The notes under the pieces are model-generated. The model worked only from the letters and a program-made list of their open reading frames with translations. It did no database searches and was not told the origin of the DNA. The position numbers and the translations under genes were made by a program. 64,000 bases of DNA from Neoarius graeffei (lineage: Eukaryota; Chordata; Actinopteri; Siluriformes; Ariidae): the NCBI RefSeq assembly GCF_027579695.1, contig NC_083571.1, positions 31,782,943 through 31,846,942 of the forward strand. Reading direction: 5' to 3'. The first letter of the stretch is position 1. Each line of letters starts with the position of its first letter. Positions 21,517-33,530 of the stretch are shown here, one piece after another.

Positions 21517-23121
21517 CAACCCCGATTCCAAAAAAGTTGGGACAAAGAACAAATTGTAAATAAAAACGGAATGCAATGATGTGGAAGTTTCAAAATTCCA
21601 TATTTTATTCAGAATAGAACATAGATGACATATCAAATGTTTAAACTGAGAAAATGTATCATTTAAAGAGAAAAATTAGGTGATTTTAAATTTCATGACA
21701 ACAACACATCTCAAAAAAGTTGGGACAAGGCCATGTTTACCACTGTGAGACATCCCCTTTTCTCTTTACAACAGTCTGTAAACGTCTGGGGACTGAGGAG
21801 ACAAGTTGCTCAAGTTTAGGGATAGGAATGTTAACCCATTCTTGTCTAATGTAGGATTCTAGTTGCTCAACTGTCTTAGGTCTTTTTTGTCGTATCTTCC
21901 GTTTTATGATGCGCCAAATGTTTTCTATGGGTGAAAGATCTGGACTGCAGGCTGGCCAGTTCAGTACCTGGACCCTTCTTCTACGCAGCCATGATGCTGT
22001 AATTGATGCAGTATGTGGTTTGGCATTGTCATGTTGGAAAATGCAAGGTCTTCCCTGAAAGAGACGTCATCTGGATGGGAGCATATGTTGTTCTAGAACC
22101 TGGATATACCTTTCAGCATTGATGGTGTCTTTCCAGATGTGTAAGCTGCCCATGCCACACACACTAATGCAACCCCATACCATCAGAGATGCAGGCTTCT
22201 GAACTGAGCGCCGATAACAACTTGGGTCGTCCTTCTCCTCTTTATTCCGAATGACACGGCGTCCCTGATTTCCATAAAGAACTTCAAATTTTGATTCATC
22301 TGACCACAGAACAGTTTTCCACTTTGCCACAGTCCATTTTAAATGAGCCTTGGCCCAGAGAAGACGTCTGCGCTTCTGGATCACGTTTAGATACGGCTTC
22401 TTCTTTGAACTATATTGTTTTAGCTGGCAACGGCGGATGGCACGGTGAATTGTGTTCCCAGATAATGTTCTCTGGAAATATTCCTGAGCCCATTTTGTGA
22501 TTTCCAGTACAGAAGCATGCCTGTATGTGATGCAGTGCCGTCTAAGGGCCCGAAGATCACGGGCACCCAGTATGGTTTTCCGGCCTTGACCCTTACGCAC
22601 AGAGATTCTTCCAGATTCTCTGAATCTTTTGATGATATTATGCACTGTAGATGATGATATGTTCAAACTCTTTGCAATTTTACACTGTCGAACTCCTTTC
22701 TGATATTGCTCCACTATTTGTCGGTGCAGAATTAGGGGGATTGGTGATCCTCTTCCCATCTTTACTTCTGAGAGCCGCTGCCACTCCAAGATGCTCTTTT
22801 TATACCCAGTCATGTTAATGACCTATTGCCAATTGACCTAATGAGTTGCAGTTTGGTCCTCCAGCTGTTCCTTTTTTGTACCTTTAACTTTTCCAGCCTC
22901 TTATTGCCCCTGTCCCAACTTTTTTGAGATGTGTTGCTGTCATGAAATTTCAAATGAGCCAATATTTGGCATGAAATTTCAAAATGTCTCACTTTCGACA
23001 TTTGATATGTTGTCTATATTCTATTGTGAATACAATATCAGTTTTTGAGATTTGTAAATTATTACATTCTGTTTTTATTTACAATTTGTACTTTGTCCCA
23101 ACTTTTTTGGAATCGGGGTTG
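21517..23121 (-). mobile_element. Tc1-like transposon, family 2, copy B
   Basis: 1,605 bp, TA on each side, same TIRs as copy A, inserted in a relative of the 54.7-58.1 kb palindrome. Confidence 0.95.
21737..22813 (-). pseudogene. Tc1 transposase, nonsense at codon 249
   Basis: Same length and frame as copy A but the Arg249 CGA codon is TGA (22,067-22,069), just before the second catalytic Asp. Copies D and F carry the identical change. Confidence 0.9.
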
Positions 23122-23189
23122 TACACTCTGGTTCCACGGTGACATTTTGCACAGGACTGTGTTCCTTTGATAACAGAAACAAAGCTCCA

Positions 23190-23734
23190 GCATTATTATT
23201 ATATTCATTCAAAACTCTTCACAGCTTAATATATCCTAAATTATTAATTCCTCTGCTACTAGAACTTCTTTCTTTCTGAATGTGTCTGCATATATTGGTG
23301 TTATGGTTTTGTGGATTTTTCATAATTATGCTTCACCTATTTAAAAAAAAATCAACTGCATTCTGTCCTCTACTAAATAAAATAAAGCTCTGGGCAAGTG
23401 GAATTGTTTTTCAGGCAAGTATGTTTTGGGTGCTGCTCGCCCACTGGGCAAGTAAGACTGGGAGATTTATTTCAAGGACTGCGCTGTATACACACGCTAC
23501 ATGTTTACGGCTGAGCAAGTTTCTGAACACTGTGTAAACTTTTTTTTTTGGAGCAAGATTGAAAAATGTTCAGTTTTCTTGAAGCATTTAGTGATAATGA
23601 GACAGCTAGAAGTTGAGCTTGTGAGGCTAATGACAATGCAACAGTTTTATTAGCGATTGTTGTCTTGAACATCAATCTCCACTAAGATATCGTTACACAA
23701 ATTCTTATTATCTCTAATGAGATATAAAAATATA
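23190..23734. other. No gene recognised
   Basis: AT-rich; GGGCAAGTGGAATTG and CTGGGCAAGTAAG near 23,394-23,455 resemble the CTTGCCC motifs at the ends of the 54.7-58.1 kb palindrome. Confidence 0.4.
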
Positions 23735-23954
23735 TGGGGTGGCACAGAGATGTAGTGGTTAGCACCATTGCCTCACAGCAAGAAGGTTCTGGGTTCGAGC
23801 CCAGCGGCCGACGAGGACCTTTCTGTGCGGAGTTTGTATGTTCTCCCCGTGTCTGCGTGGGTTTCCTCCGGGTGCTCCGGTTTCTCCCACAGTCCAAAGA
23901 CATGCAGGTTAGGTTAACTGGTGACTCTAAATTGACCGTAGGTGTGTGTGAATG
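23735..23954 (+). mobile_element. DANA/Mermaid-type SINE, 3'-truncated
   Basis: Head and first half intact (AGCAAGAAGGTTCTGGGTTC), stops after GACCGTAGGTGTGTGTGAAT. Confidence 0.8.
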
Positions 23955-24152
23955 GTTAAAAGAGGGAAAATACCCAAACACTGGGGTTGTACAAGACAGT
24001 GTATACTTAGTGCCGGTCCCAAGCCTGGATAGCTTGGGGAGGGTTGTGTCAGGAAGGGCATCTGGTGTAAAACCTATACCAACTCACCTTTGTGGAACAG
24101 ATCGGCTGTGGCGACCCCAAATGTATGGGAGCAGCCAAAAGAAGAAGATATA
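23955..24152 (+). repeat. RTE LINE 3' tail
   Basis: GTGCCGGTCCCAAGCCTGG, GTCAGGAAGGGCATCTGG and CTGTGGCGACCCC are the familiar 3' end of RTE-type LINEs, here joined directly to the truncated SINE. Confidence 0.65.
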
Positions 24153-24561
24153 AAAAATATATGTATTAAAACCCCACTTGTGATAAACTGCTGTTCCATT
24201 TTCATCACATGTCTCTCCATCATTAAACGCTCACTGAAGGTTTAATAAAAACTGACTGACTGCAATAAAAGTTCATTAGAAACAAATCTAAGCAGTCCAT
24301 CTTGGTGAATCAAATGTTTCATGTTTCAAAGCTCGCAGGGTTTGATTCAATTCAACGCTTCAAATGAATCAAATCAGTCAGGTGAGTCGAATCAGAGGTG
24401 AAGGTGGAGATATTCTTCAGGGTGGGTAAAAAAAAGTGAGATGTGTCTTTTATGTGTCCAAAAGAACATTTCTATGTTCGAAATGAGTTTATTGCCAAAT
24501 TAATTGTATGCATGTGCACTTGTAATCAAATATTATGGAGCTGTTCGGTAGGACTTAAATA
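24153..24561. other. No gene or element recognised
   Basis: Unassigned; no exon signal. Confidence 0.5.
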
Positions 24562-24573
24562 TAGGGATAGTTT

Positions 24574-24966
24574 CATCTCATCTCATCTCATCTCATCTCA
24601 TCTCATTATCTGTAGCCGCTTTATCCTGTTCTACAGGGTCGCAGGCAAGCTGGAGCCTATCCCAGCTGACTACGGGCGAAAGGCGGGATACACCCTGGAC
24701 AAGTCGCCAGGTCATCACAGGGCTGACACATAGACAAACAACCATTCACACTCACATTCACACCTACGGTCAATTTAGAGTCACCAGTTAACCTAACCTG
24801 CATGTCTTTGGACTGTGGGGGAAACCGGAGCACCCGGAGGAAACCCACGCGGACACGGGGAAAACATGCAAACTCCACACAGAAAGGCCCTCGCCGGCCA
24901 TGGGGCTCAAACCCGGACCTTCTTGCTGTGAGGCGACAGCGCTAACCACTACACCACCGTGCTGCC
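24574..24966 (-). mobile_element. DANA/Mermaid-type SINE with 12-bp duplication
   Basis: Full-length, (TCTCA)n tail at left, TAGGGATAGTTT at 24,562-24,573 and 24,967-24,978. Confidence 0.9.
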
Positions 24967-25079
24967 TAGGGATAGTTTTTAAAAGTAAAAAGCAAACTAA
25001 TATGGAATCATTTCTTTAAAAAAAAAGCTACTGTGGTGTAGATTGGTGTAAAAAATGGTGGCTGGATTTTGTTTGTTTT

Positions 25080-25700
25080 CATTGTAAAAAATATTTGCTG
25101 TAAATGTACAGTAATTATTTTACAGCAAATTTTTTAAAACAGGATTGTACTGAACAATTTGGCAGTTAAAACAGTGCAAAATAAAATATTTACAATTTTG
25201 CAAACATTTTTTTGTAAATTTCCAGTACTGGGGCAGCACGGTGGTGTAGTGGTTAGCGCTGTCGCCTCACAGCAAGAAGGTCCGGGTTTGAGCCCCGTGG
25301 CCGGCGAGGGCCTTTCTGTGTGGAGTTTGCATGTTCTCCCCGTGTCCGCGTGGGTTTCCTCCGGGTGCTCCGGTTTCCCCCACAGTACAAAGACATGCAG
25401 GTTAGGTTAACTGGTGACTCTAAATTGACCGTAGGTGTGAATGTGAGTGTGAATGGTTGTCTGTGTCTATGTGTCAACCCTGTGATGACCTGGCGACTTG
25501 TCCAGGGTGTACCCCGCCTTTCGCCTGTAGTCAGCTGGGATAGGCTCCAGCTCAACTGCGACCCTGTAGAACAGGATAAAGCGGCTAGAGAGAATGAGAT
25601 GAGATGAGATTTCCAGTACTCTAGTATCGGCAACTCTGCTTCCTGTAAATTACTGTACATTTTATTTACATTTTTTAAAATTTATTTATTTTTTACAGCG
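25080..25700. repeat. AT-rich foldback-like element hosting a SINE
   Basis: GTAAAAAATATTTGCTGTAA near 25,083 and the complement-like TTTATTTTTTACAGC near 25,685, with ACTGTACA motifs in both halves, suggest a small foldback element. Confidence 0.35.
25230..25606 (+). mobile_element. DANA/Mermaid-type SINE with 12-bp duplication
   Basis: Full-length, ATTTCCAGTACT at 25,218-25,229 and 25,607-25,618, GAGATGAGAT tail. Confidence 0.9.
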
Positions 25701-26068
25701 GAACCTGCTGGATGAGTGTTCGAATGTAATTGAATCTCACAAAGGTCAGAAATGATTAAAGCAGAGATTTCAGGAGGCGTAGCTCTGCGACGGGGTCCTT
25801 TCCGAGCGGCGCAGTCAATAAGGCGCTATCAGAAATGCGCTGTGTCTGTTGATGAAATTCACCCTCCATTAAACAGTGCAGTGTTTATGAAGGTTAAAGC
25901 CGCCTCTGATTACAGGCCAAAGCGCAAACACTAATCCTGGGCTCCTGAAAGAACGCATGCTTTCAACTATGTCGGCCGGATTACACGCACGCACGCATTA
26001 CACTGCATTATTCAAAACAGTTTTTATTCAATTTTTCCTGATTTGTAAATGACTCCTTGTTTAATGAC

Positions 26069-26070
<2 letters not shown>
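25701..26070. other. No gene or element recognised
   Basis: Unassigned. Confidence 0.5.

Positions 26071-26140
<70 letters not shown>
26071..26140. repeat. GT microsatellite
   Basis: About 35 GT units. Confidence 0.95.
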
Positions 26141-26143
<3 letters not shown>

Positions 26144-26495
26144 ACGCTAGGGGGCACCACACTCGCCAACCCCCCACCCACCCTTAAAGGATTTAATTTA
26201 CATTTACATTTATTTTGATCATTATCATCCATCCTATCGTAATACAATCATTACAGTGTCACTTTAATTCAGCTCGCAATCAACACACACTTTGCGATAC
26301 ATTATGGATAACACACACACAGACACCACTCTCAGACACATATGTTACTAATATGTATTAACATTAATAGGAATTCATAAGAATACAGAAAAACCTTCCT
26401 GTTTATGATGAACCCTTATGGTTGGCGAATGTGTGGGGTGCAGGTGCAGCTCAGGACTCATCCTTCTGTGATTCAGCTGTCAATCAAATCACAGG

Positions 26496-26502
<7 letters not shown>

Positions 26503-26551
<49 letters not shown>
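26503..26551. repeat. TC and CA microsatellite
   Basis: (TC)n running straight into (CA)n. Confidence 0.9.
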
Positions 26552-27821
26552 CTGAGAAGCCATGAGAATCCGAGTTTAGATTCAGCTCCAGTCTGTCTGG
26601 ATAAATAAAAAGGAGATGGTTTTTATTTCATTTTGAAAAAGGTTCGAAAAAAAGAGTTGAACTGAAATCAAATGAAAACATTTCATATTTATGTCTCTGC
26701 ATAAAACAGTGTCAAGGTTTTGGATCATTTTTATCAATAGAAATATTTATAAATGAAGAGAACTACCTAAAAAATACCCAAGATGACAAAATATGGTTAG
26801 TAGTAGTAGCTAATCTTGAAATATTGACACGGTACAGTGAGACTAAAAAAAACAAAAAAACAATCAAGTTTAAGACCCAACATCCATCATGACTTTAGTC
26901 TCAATACAAATGAAAATGAATTCAAAACCATCGTGCATTATTCAGCTGTGGTGCTTATCTTAGACATTTCGAATGATATGACGATAAATATGCATGAAGA
27001 GTCAAAACACAGCCCGCAAATCAATGCGATTCAGAAAAGATTCCTTTTTTTGCAAAAGAGTAAATGAGCTCAAATTGCCCACACAGTGATGCACTGGAAT
27101 TAGCTCCATAATTGCAGTTTGGATTGATTTCTAACTGTAACAACGATGAAAAGACACTTTTTTGAATGTGTTTTGTGAACGTGGTTGAGGCGCAAAGACA
27201 AGAATGAACACAAACATTCAGGAAACAAAGCCAAGTGATGTTCCAGGAGGACGTGATCCTAATGAACACGCGTGGAGGGAAAATGCTGGAGCTCAGATGC
27301 TTTTGTGTGCAGGTTTGGGGAAGGACACTGAAGAGCCCCAGCTGCTTCAGCTTTGAGCTCAATACTCCAGACTCTGCTCTCTGATGCCTCCAGTGCTTCA
27401 AGTCATGCCATAGGGAAGCCTCCTGGTGCTCTGGGCTTTGCAGATTGAATGATGTGGTTCGTTTCCTTGCACTTTTCCATTTGTGCAGCGGACAGTTTGT
27501 CCAGATGGAGCCCATGCTAACAGACGTTGGCTTGTTGGCTGCCTCTGGCTGTGATCTGGACTGTGTTTAGCAGTCTAATGCTGCGTTTGAATTATAACTC
27601 CAACCTTTGATGAAAAAAATACAAAGAAAAAGCCCCCTCGACTTGGAATGTCGACTTCCTTAACCCCGAGTTCAGTACATAACATATCAATGTGGCTGCT
27701 TGTAGCATCACCAACAAAACAAGGAGCACTTCTTACCTTTAAATGAGTTATACCATGCACCTACAGTATACAAGCGTCTACTTTAGTTAAGTCAACACAC
27801 AGAATATTCACATATTCATTT
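26552..27821. other. No gene or element recognised
   Basis: Longest single-copy-looking stretch outside the receptor gene. Short open frames only, none with convincing splice sites. Confidence 0.45.
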
Positions 27822-29291
27822 ATGTACCCCCCCCACACACACGTGGAAATCAGCAAGGCGCTTTCAAAGCTCAAAAGCTACAAAGCCGGTGGTATAGACC
27901 AGATCAGTAACGAGGAGCTTTGCTTTGGTGGTGAAGCCACAGTAGAGTTACTGCTTCCCTTATTCGAGAGAGTCTGGAACGAAGAACAAGTACCATCAGA
28001 CTGGCTGAAAGGAGTTATCACTAAAGTGGAGAAGAAGGGAGATGCATCATTCTGTGAGAACAACAGAGGAATAACACTACGTTGTGTTGCATCAAAACTC
28101 TTCCAAGTGATTGTGGTCTCGAGGCTGTTGGATGGAATAGAATCCCTACTGCGGGAAAATCAGTGTGGGTTTTGGAGGAACAGGTCGTGTATAGACCAAT
28201 TATTCTCTCTGCGAGTCATCAATGAGCAAGCCTTAGAGTTCAACCTTCCTCTGTTCATTAACTTCATTGACTTTAAAGCAGCATTTGACTCTGTCAACCA
28301 AGATTACATCTGGGCTGCCTTTGAACATTATGGCGTACCAGACAAATATATCAATATATTTAAAGCCTTCTATTCCAACACTGTTAGTGCTGTACGCATC
28401 GGGGACGAGCTAACCGAATGGTTCAAAGTTAAGTCGGGCACAGGACAAGGTGACATACAGGCCCGTCTGCTCTTCAACATTGTCCTCAACTGGGTTCTGG
28501 AGTGTGCCCTGTCTGAGAGAACTCTCTTGCACGGATTTCTGCTCCAGAATCGCTGCAGCTCTCGACACCCGGCAGTATACATCAGCAGTCTCGACTATGC
28601 AGATGACATTGCTGTCCTTGACAGCAGTATAGATGGTCTTCAAAAAGCGACATCCAGCATCTCTGACATTGGTAAAGAAGCTGGCCTAAAGATCAATGTC
28701 AAAAAGACCAACTGCATGCTGATAGGCAAATTCCATAATCAACATCCCTTTCAGCAGGATGAAGTCCTTGACCTCACAGTGGATAACGAACTTCTGGAGC
28801 AGGTGAACCATTTCCGATGGCTTGGCTCTATTATCTCCAGTGACGGCTCCCTTGACAAGGAAATCAATGTTAGGATCGGCAAAGTGTCAGGCGCATTCAA
28901 CTCTCTAAATAACTTCTGGAGAAACTGCGGGATTACCCTTACCACAAAGGTAAAGATCCTTGAGAGTGGTGTGCTTTTGCTGCTGTTGTATGGCTCCCCA
29001 CGTTGGGCTCTGAAAAACCAGCATGTACGTCACCTTGAAAGCTTCCAGCATTCCTGTTTGCAGAGAATCCTTAAAGCACGTTGGCAAGATTGCGTCACTA
29101 ATAGGGAACTTCATGCTCGGACTGCCTGTTGTAAGCTGTGTACACTTATCCAGGTGAACAGATTGTGCTACTTTGGGCACGTCGCTTGGATGGAGACTGC
29201 CCGACTCCCTAAATATCCACTGGGCTGGACTCCCTCCCATGGTCATCACAGCATTGGCCGCCCACGTCTTAGCATTAACTATTGCTGCTGA
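27822..29291 (+). pseudogene. Non-LTR retrotransposon reverse transcriptase, 5'-truncated
   Basis: About 485 open codons begin inside the enzyme (EISKALSKLKSYKAGGIDQI) and run through the reverse transcriptase palm (INFIDFKAAFDSVNQDYIW), the YADD active site at 28,596-28,607 (LDYADDIAVLD) and the thumb to a C-terminal RLCYFGHVAWMETARLPKYP segment. The endonuclease domain and normal start are missing, and the end shifts into a stop at 29,289-29,291. The first Met is probably incidental. Sequence style suggests an RTE- or Proto2-like LINE, different from the RTE piece at 15-17.6 kb; clade uncertain. Unusually open for a relic, so fairly young. Confidence 0.8.
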
Positions 29292-29798
29292 TGTCAGGCA
29301 ACTGTTCGGCAACTACTGCGACATCTCCACAGCCATTAGTGCTGCTATGAACAGGAGTTCTTGGAGACGCCTCCTAAGTTCATTAAAACTAGATTGCAAG
29401 CAGGCAGACTAAATGTGAAGACCTTACCAAGTACAAGTAAGACATATTCACTTGTTCAATCTGTATCCCTGACTAGACAGTTCACTGTTTTGAGGAGAAA
29501 AATATCCATCACTCATATCACTAACGTTAGCTGGCTTGAGTCTAGTTTGTAGCTTGAGTGCACTGAGGACAAAATGATGTAGTTCAGATTTCCGAGTTAA
29601 ATCAAACGCAGCATGAGATGCTATGACACTAAGAATCTTAGTCTAAGAAAAGATCTGTTAACAAAGCAAGTGAATCTTTCATAGAACACAAACCTGATTT
29701 TGACATACATTGTGACATGTACAATACAGTCAAATTCCTTTGTTCGTAAATCCCAACTTGTTAAGAAGATAAGGTTGGAGCTCAGGGTCAGTCATGAT
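29292..29798. other. No gene recognised
   Basis: May include the 3' end of the LINE; otherwise unassigned. Confidence 0.4.
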
Positions 29799-29821
29799 AC
29801 AACCCCGATTCCAAAAAAGTT

Positions 29822-30110
29822 ATCTCTGTAAGTGCCTGGACCCTGGCAGGATACTTCACCGTGATGGATACAGCAGAGGAGGCGAAACAGACTGCTCTGA
29901 ACGCTCAGGGATGATTCTTAGAAGAACACCAACACCAACAGATGTTAAGTGAATTAAGCACCAGAATGTCACAATCAACAGCTGTTGTTTCACAGGCCCT
30001 CCTGAGACACCACTCGTCCTCCACTGGTGTAGCCACAATGGTGCCCCGACTAGAAGAGTTCTCTGGAGAGGTTTCCGAGTGCAAGGGTTTTCTGCTTCAG
30101 TGTTTGTTAT
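29822..30110 (+). pseudogene. Ty3/gypsy gag fragment
   Basis: After a leader with GTAAGTGCCTGGACCCTGGC, ATG near 29,862 opens MDTAEEAKQTALNAQG and a stop. Downstream the frame reads LSELSTRMSQSTAVVSQALL and VPRLEEFSGEVSECKGFLLQ, matching the start of fish gypsy gag proteins. Truncated by Tc1 copy C after FLLQCLL. Confidence 0.6.
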
Positions 30111-30111
30111 A

Positions 30112-31709
30112 CAACCCCGATTCCAAAAAAGTTGGGACAAAGTACAAATTGTAAATAAAAACAGAATGCGATAATTTACAAATCTCAAAAACTGATATTG
30201 TATTCACAATAGAACATAGACAACATATCAAATGTCAAAAGTGAGACATTTTGAAATTTCATGCCAAATATTGGCTCATTTGAAATTTCATGACAGCAAC
30301 ACATCTCAAAAAAGTTGGGACAGGGGCAATAAGAGGCTGGAAAAGTTAAAGGTACAAAAAAGGAACAGCAGGAGGACCAAACTGCAACTCATTAGGTCAA
30401 TTGGCAATAGGTCATTAACATGACTGGGTATAAAAAGAGCATCTTGGAGTGGCAGCGGCTCTCAGAAGTAAAGATGGGAAGAGGATCACCAATCCCCCTA
30501 ATTCTGCACCGACAAATAGTGGAGCAATATCAGAAAGGAGTTCGACAGTGTAAAATTGCAAAGAGTTTGAACATATCATCATCTACAGTGCATAATATCA
30601 TCAAAAGATTCAGAGACTCTGGAAGAATCTCTGTGCATAAGGGTCAAGGCCGGAAAACCATACTGGGTGCCCGTGATCTTCGGGCCCTTAGACGGCACTG
30701 CATCACATACAGGCATGCTTCTGTATTGGAAATCACAAAATGGGCCCAAGAATATTTCCAGACAACATTATCTGTGAACACAATTCACCGTGCCATCCGC
30801 CATTGCCAGCTAAAACTCTATAGTTCAAAGAAGAAGCTGTATCTAAACATGATCCAGAAGTGCAGACATATTCTCTGGGCCAAGGCTCATTTAAAATGGA
30901 CTGTGGCAAAGTGAAAAACTGTTCTGTGGTCAGACGAATCAAAATTTGAAGTTCTTTATGGAAATCAGGGACGCCGTGTCATTCGGACTAAAGAGGAGAA
31001 GGACGACCCAAGTTGTTATCAGCGCTCAGTTCAGAAGCCTGCATCTCTGATGGTACGGGGTTACATTAGTGCATGTGGCATGGGCAGCTTACACATCTGG
31101 AAAGACACCATCAATGCTGAAAGGTATATCCAGGTTCTAGAGCAACATATGCTCCCATCCAGACGACGTCTCTTTCAGGGAAGACCTTGCATTTTCCAAC
31201 ATGACAATGCCAAACCACATACTGCATCAATTACAGCATCATGGCTGCATAGAAGAAGGGTCCGGGTACTGAACTGGCCAGCCTGCAGTCCAGATCTTTC
31301 ACCCATAGAAAACATTTGGCGCATCATAAAACGGAAGATACGACAAAAAAGACCTAAGACAGTTGAGCAACTAGAATCCTACATTAGACAAGAATGGGTT
31401 AACATTCCTATCCCTAAACTTGAGCAACTTGTCTCCTCAGTCCCCAGATGTTTACAGACTGTTGTAAAGAGAAAAGGGGATGTCTCACAGTGGTAAACAT
31501 GGCCTTGTCCCAACTTTTTTGAGATGTGGTGTTGTCATGAAATTTAAAATCATTTAATTTTTCTCTTTAAATGATAAATTTTCTCAGTTCAAACATTTGA
31601 TATGTCATCTATGTTCTATTCTGAATAAAATATGGAATTTTGAAACTTCCACATCATTGTATTCCGTTTTTATTCACAATTTGTCCCAACTTCTTTGGAA
31701 TCGGGGTTG
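30112..31709 (+). mobile_element. Tc1-like transposon, family 2, copy C
   Basis: About 1,598 bp, same TIRs, TA both sides. Confidence 0.95.
30420..31496 (+). pseudogene. Tc1 transposase, nonsense at Trp165
   Basis: Full frame length retained, but TGG at codon 165 is TGA (30,912-30,914). Arg249 is still CGA, unlike copies B, D and F. Confidence 0.9.
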
Positions 31710-31711
31710 TA

Positions 31712-32397
31712 CACTAAGAACCTTGCTCAAGGACCCATCAGTGGCAGCTTGGCAGTGATGGAGCTTGACCTCATCTCATGACTTTCTGATCAATAGCCTA
31801 TTGAGCCTCCACTGCCTTTGTCTCATTCTTGCTCCACTGACTGATGCATTGATCCAAAGTGTATGTCCAACTGAGCAGCTGAAGATAAAGAGTGTTGCTC
31901 AAGGACTCAACCATGGCAGCATGGTGGTGCTGGATTTCGAACCTTCAGGTCAGTATCCTGAAGGTTTAACCACTGAACTACCATTTCTCCACTTTTACCA
32001 GGATAACTGGCAGGATTGGAGGCTTCCAAGTGCTGAACAACATGTGAGATTGCTTGCATTTGTCTGGACCGGACATGAGTGAACTGGGATCACCAGGGAG
32101 TGTATTTTTATCTTTAAAACTGAGGGGTTGTGAAATATAACAGTTAATGAAACCCTTGGTGGTGTGCTGTTACAGGAAAAGAATCAATGATGGTGGAGGT
32201 GGTGTGATGAAGTGGAGTTACTGTTATCATCTCCATCATGTCCCAAAGTGGTTTATTCCTCTTATACCTCAGCAATTAGTCAATGATTACAAAAGTTTTA
32301 ATTTAAAAAATGGCACCTTCAGAGCTGTGAAATGGAAAAAGTAAAATCCGAGGAAAAAATGCAGGAGGTCTGGGGGTCTGCGGTATGGAGTCCACAT
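31712..32397. other. Unassigned; SINE-like debris
   Basis: CCTTGCTCAAGGACC and TAACCACTGAACTACC hint at old tRNA-derived SINE sequence at about 31,720-32,000. No exon seen. Confidence 0.35.
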
Positions 32398-33048
32398 GGC
32401 CCCAGAAACCAATGGCCCTTTTCCACTACCCTTTTTCAGCTCACTTCAGCCCGACACGGCTCGCGTTTCGACTACCTCAGAGCAGCACGACTCAGCTCGC
32501 TTCAGCCCTACTCAGCACCCAAATCTCGCACGGTTTTGGAGTGGGGCTGAAGCGAGCCAAACCGAGCTGAGTGGGGCTAGGGGCGTGAGGAGACACTCCT
32601 CTGTGCACTGATTGGTGAGGAGGAGTGTCCTCACATGCCCACACACGCCCCGCGAGCACGCTGGGATCTGTAAACACCGTAAACCCGGAAGAAGAAGAAT
32701 TACGAGAATTTCTGAAGCCTTATGCGCCTCGCCTCATCTATACGGTCTTGCCAGTATCTGTTGGCGTTGTCGGTGACAACAAGCCACAGCACCAAGACCA
32801 GCAACACTAACGACTCCATGTCCTCCATGTTTGTTTACTATCCGGGTCGTGAGACTACCGCTTAAAAGGTCACTGATGTCACTGTTTGTGCCGCCTAACG
32901 ACATCACGTGACGTCCACCCACTTTCGCTAACTCCACCCAATGTGTCCACCCACTTCCAGCCAGCACGGTTCAGCGCGGTTGTAGTCGAAATGCAACTCC
33001 AACAGCCCCACTCAGCTCATTCTTGATAGCGTTTTCCTTGTCTACTTT
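32398..33048. mobile_element. Candidate non-autonomous DNA transposon (CCCTTTTCCACTACC end)
   Basis: Left end GGCCCTTTTCCACTACCC. TTTCGACTAC occurs in both ends in inverted orientation, and CTCAGCTCGCTTCAGCCC pairs with GGGGCTGAAGCGAGCC to form an internal hairpin. The right end is degraded. No protein. Confidence 0.45.
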
Positions 33049-33141
33049 TTTCACACTGTCATTATCACCATCCTCCTTCTGCACAATGTCTCTCCGCGAC
33101 ACAGATGTACCGAAAAAAAAATCTTTTATTATCACTTAATC

Positions 33142-33519
33142 GGGGCGGCATGGTGGTGTAGTGGTTAGTGCTGTCGCCTCACAGGAAGAGGGTCCGGGTT
33201 CGAGCCCCGTGGCCGGCGAGGGGCTTTCTGTGTGGAGTTTGCATGTTCTCCCCGTGTCCGCGTGGGTTTCCTCCGGGTGCTCCGGTTTCCCCCACAGTCC
33301 AAAGACATGCAGGTTAGGTTAACTGGTGACTCTAAATTGACCGTAGGTGTGAGTGTGAATGGTTGTCTGTGTCTATGTGTCAGCCCTGTGATGACCTGGC
33401 GACTTGTCCAGGGTGTACCCCGCCTTTCACCCGTAGTCAGCTGGGATAGGCTCCAGCTTGCCTGCGACCCTGTAGAACAGGATAAAGCGGCTAGAGATAA
33501 TGAGATGAGATGAGATGAG
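33142..33519 (+). mobile_element. DANA/Mermaid-type SINE with 11-bp duplication
   Basis: Full-length, ATCACTTAATC at 33,131-33,141 and 33,520-33,530. Confidence 0.9.
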
Positions 33520-33530
33520 ATCACTTAATC

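Larger units (their letters stand above)
29800..31709 (+). mobile_element. Composite: Tc1 end, gypsy gag fragment, complete Tc1 copy
   Basis: A 22-bp Tc1 terminus (CAACCCCGATTCCAAAAAAG, 29,800-29,821) is fused to about 290 bp of gypsy leader and gag, then to Tc1 copy C. TA lies outside both ends (29,798-29,799 and 31,710-31,711). The gag-Tc1 junction is the same as at 42,52x. Confidence 0.7.

Noticed and set aside
22291..22500. Repeated 69-codon frame antisense to each family-2 Tc1 transposase
   Set aside because: Shadow frame of the transposase; varies only as the transposase does.
25253..25660. Recurrent 60-130 codon frames on both strands of the DANA/Mermaid SINEs
   Set aside because: The same peptides recur at every SINE copy in either strand; SINEs are non-coding.
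27021..27515. 164-codon minus-strand frame as a host gene
   Set aside because: No splice or start context, no family resemblance, low-complexity ends.
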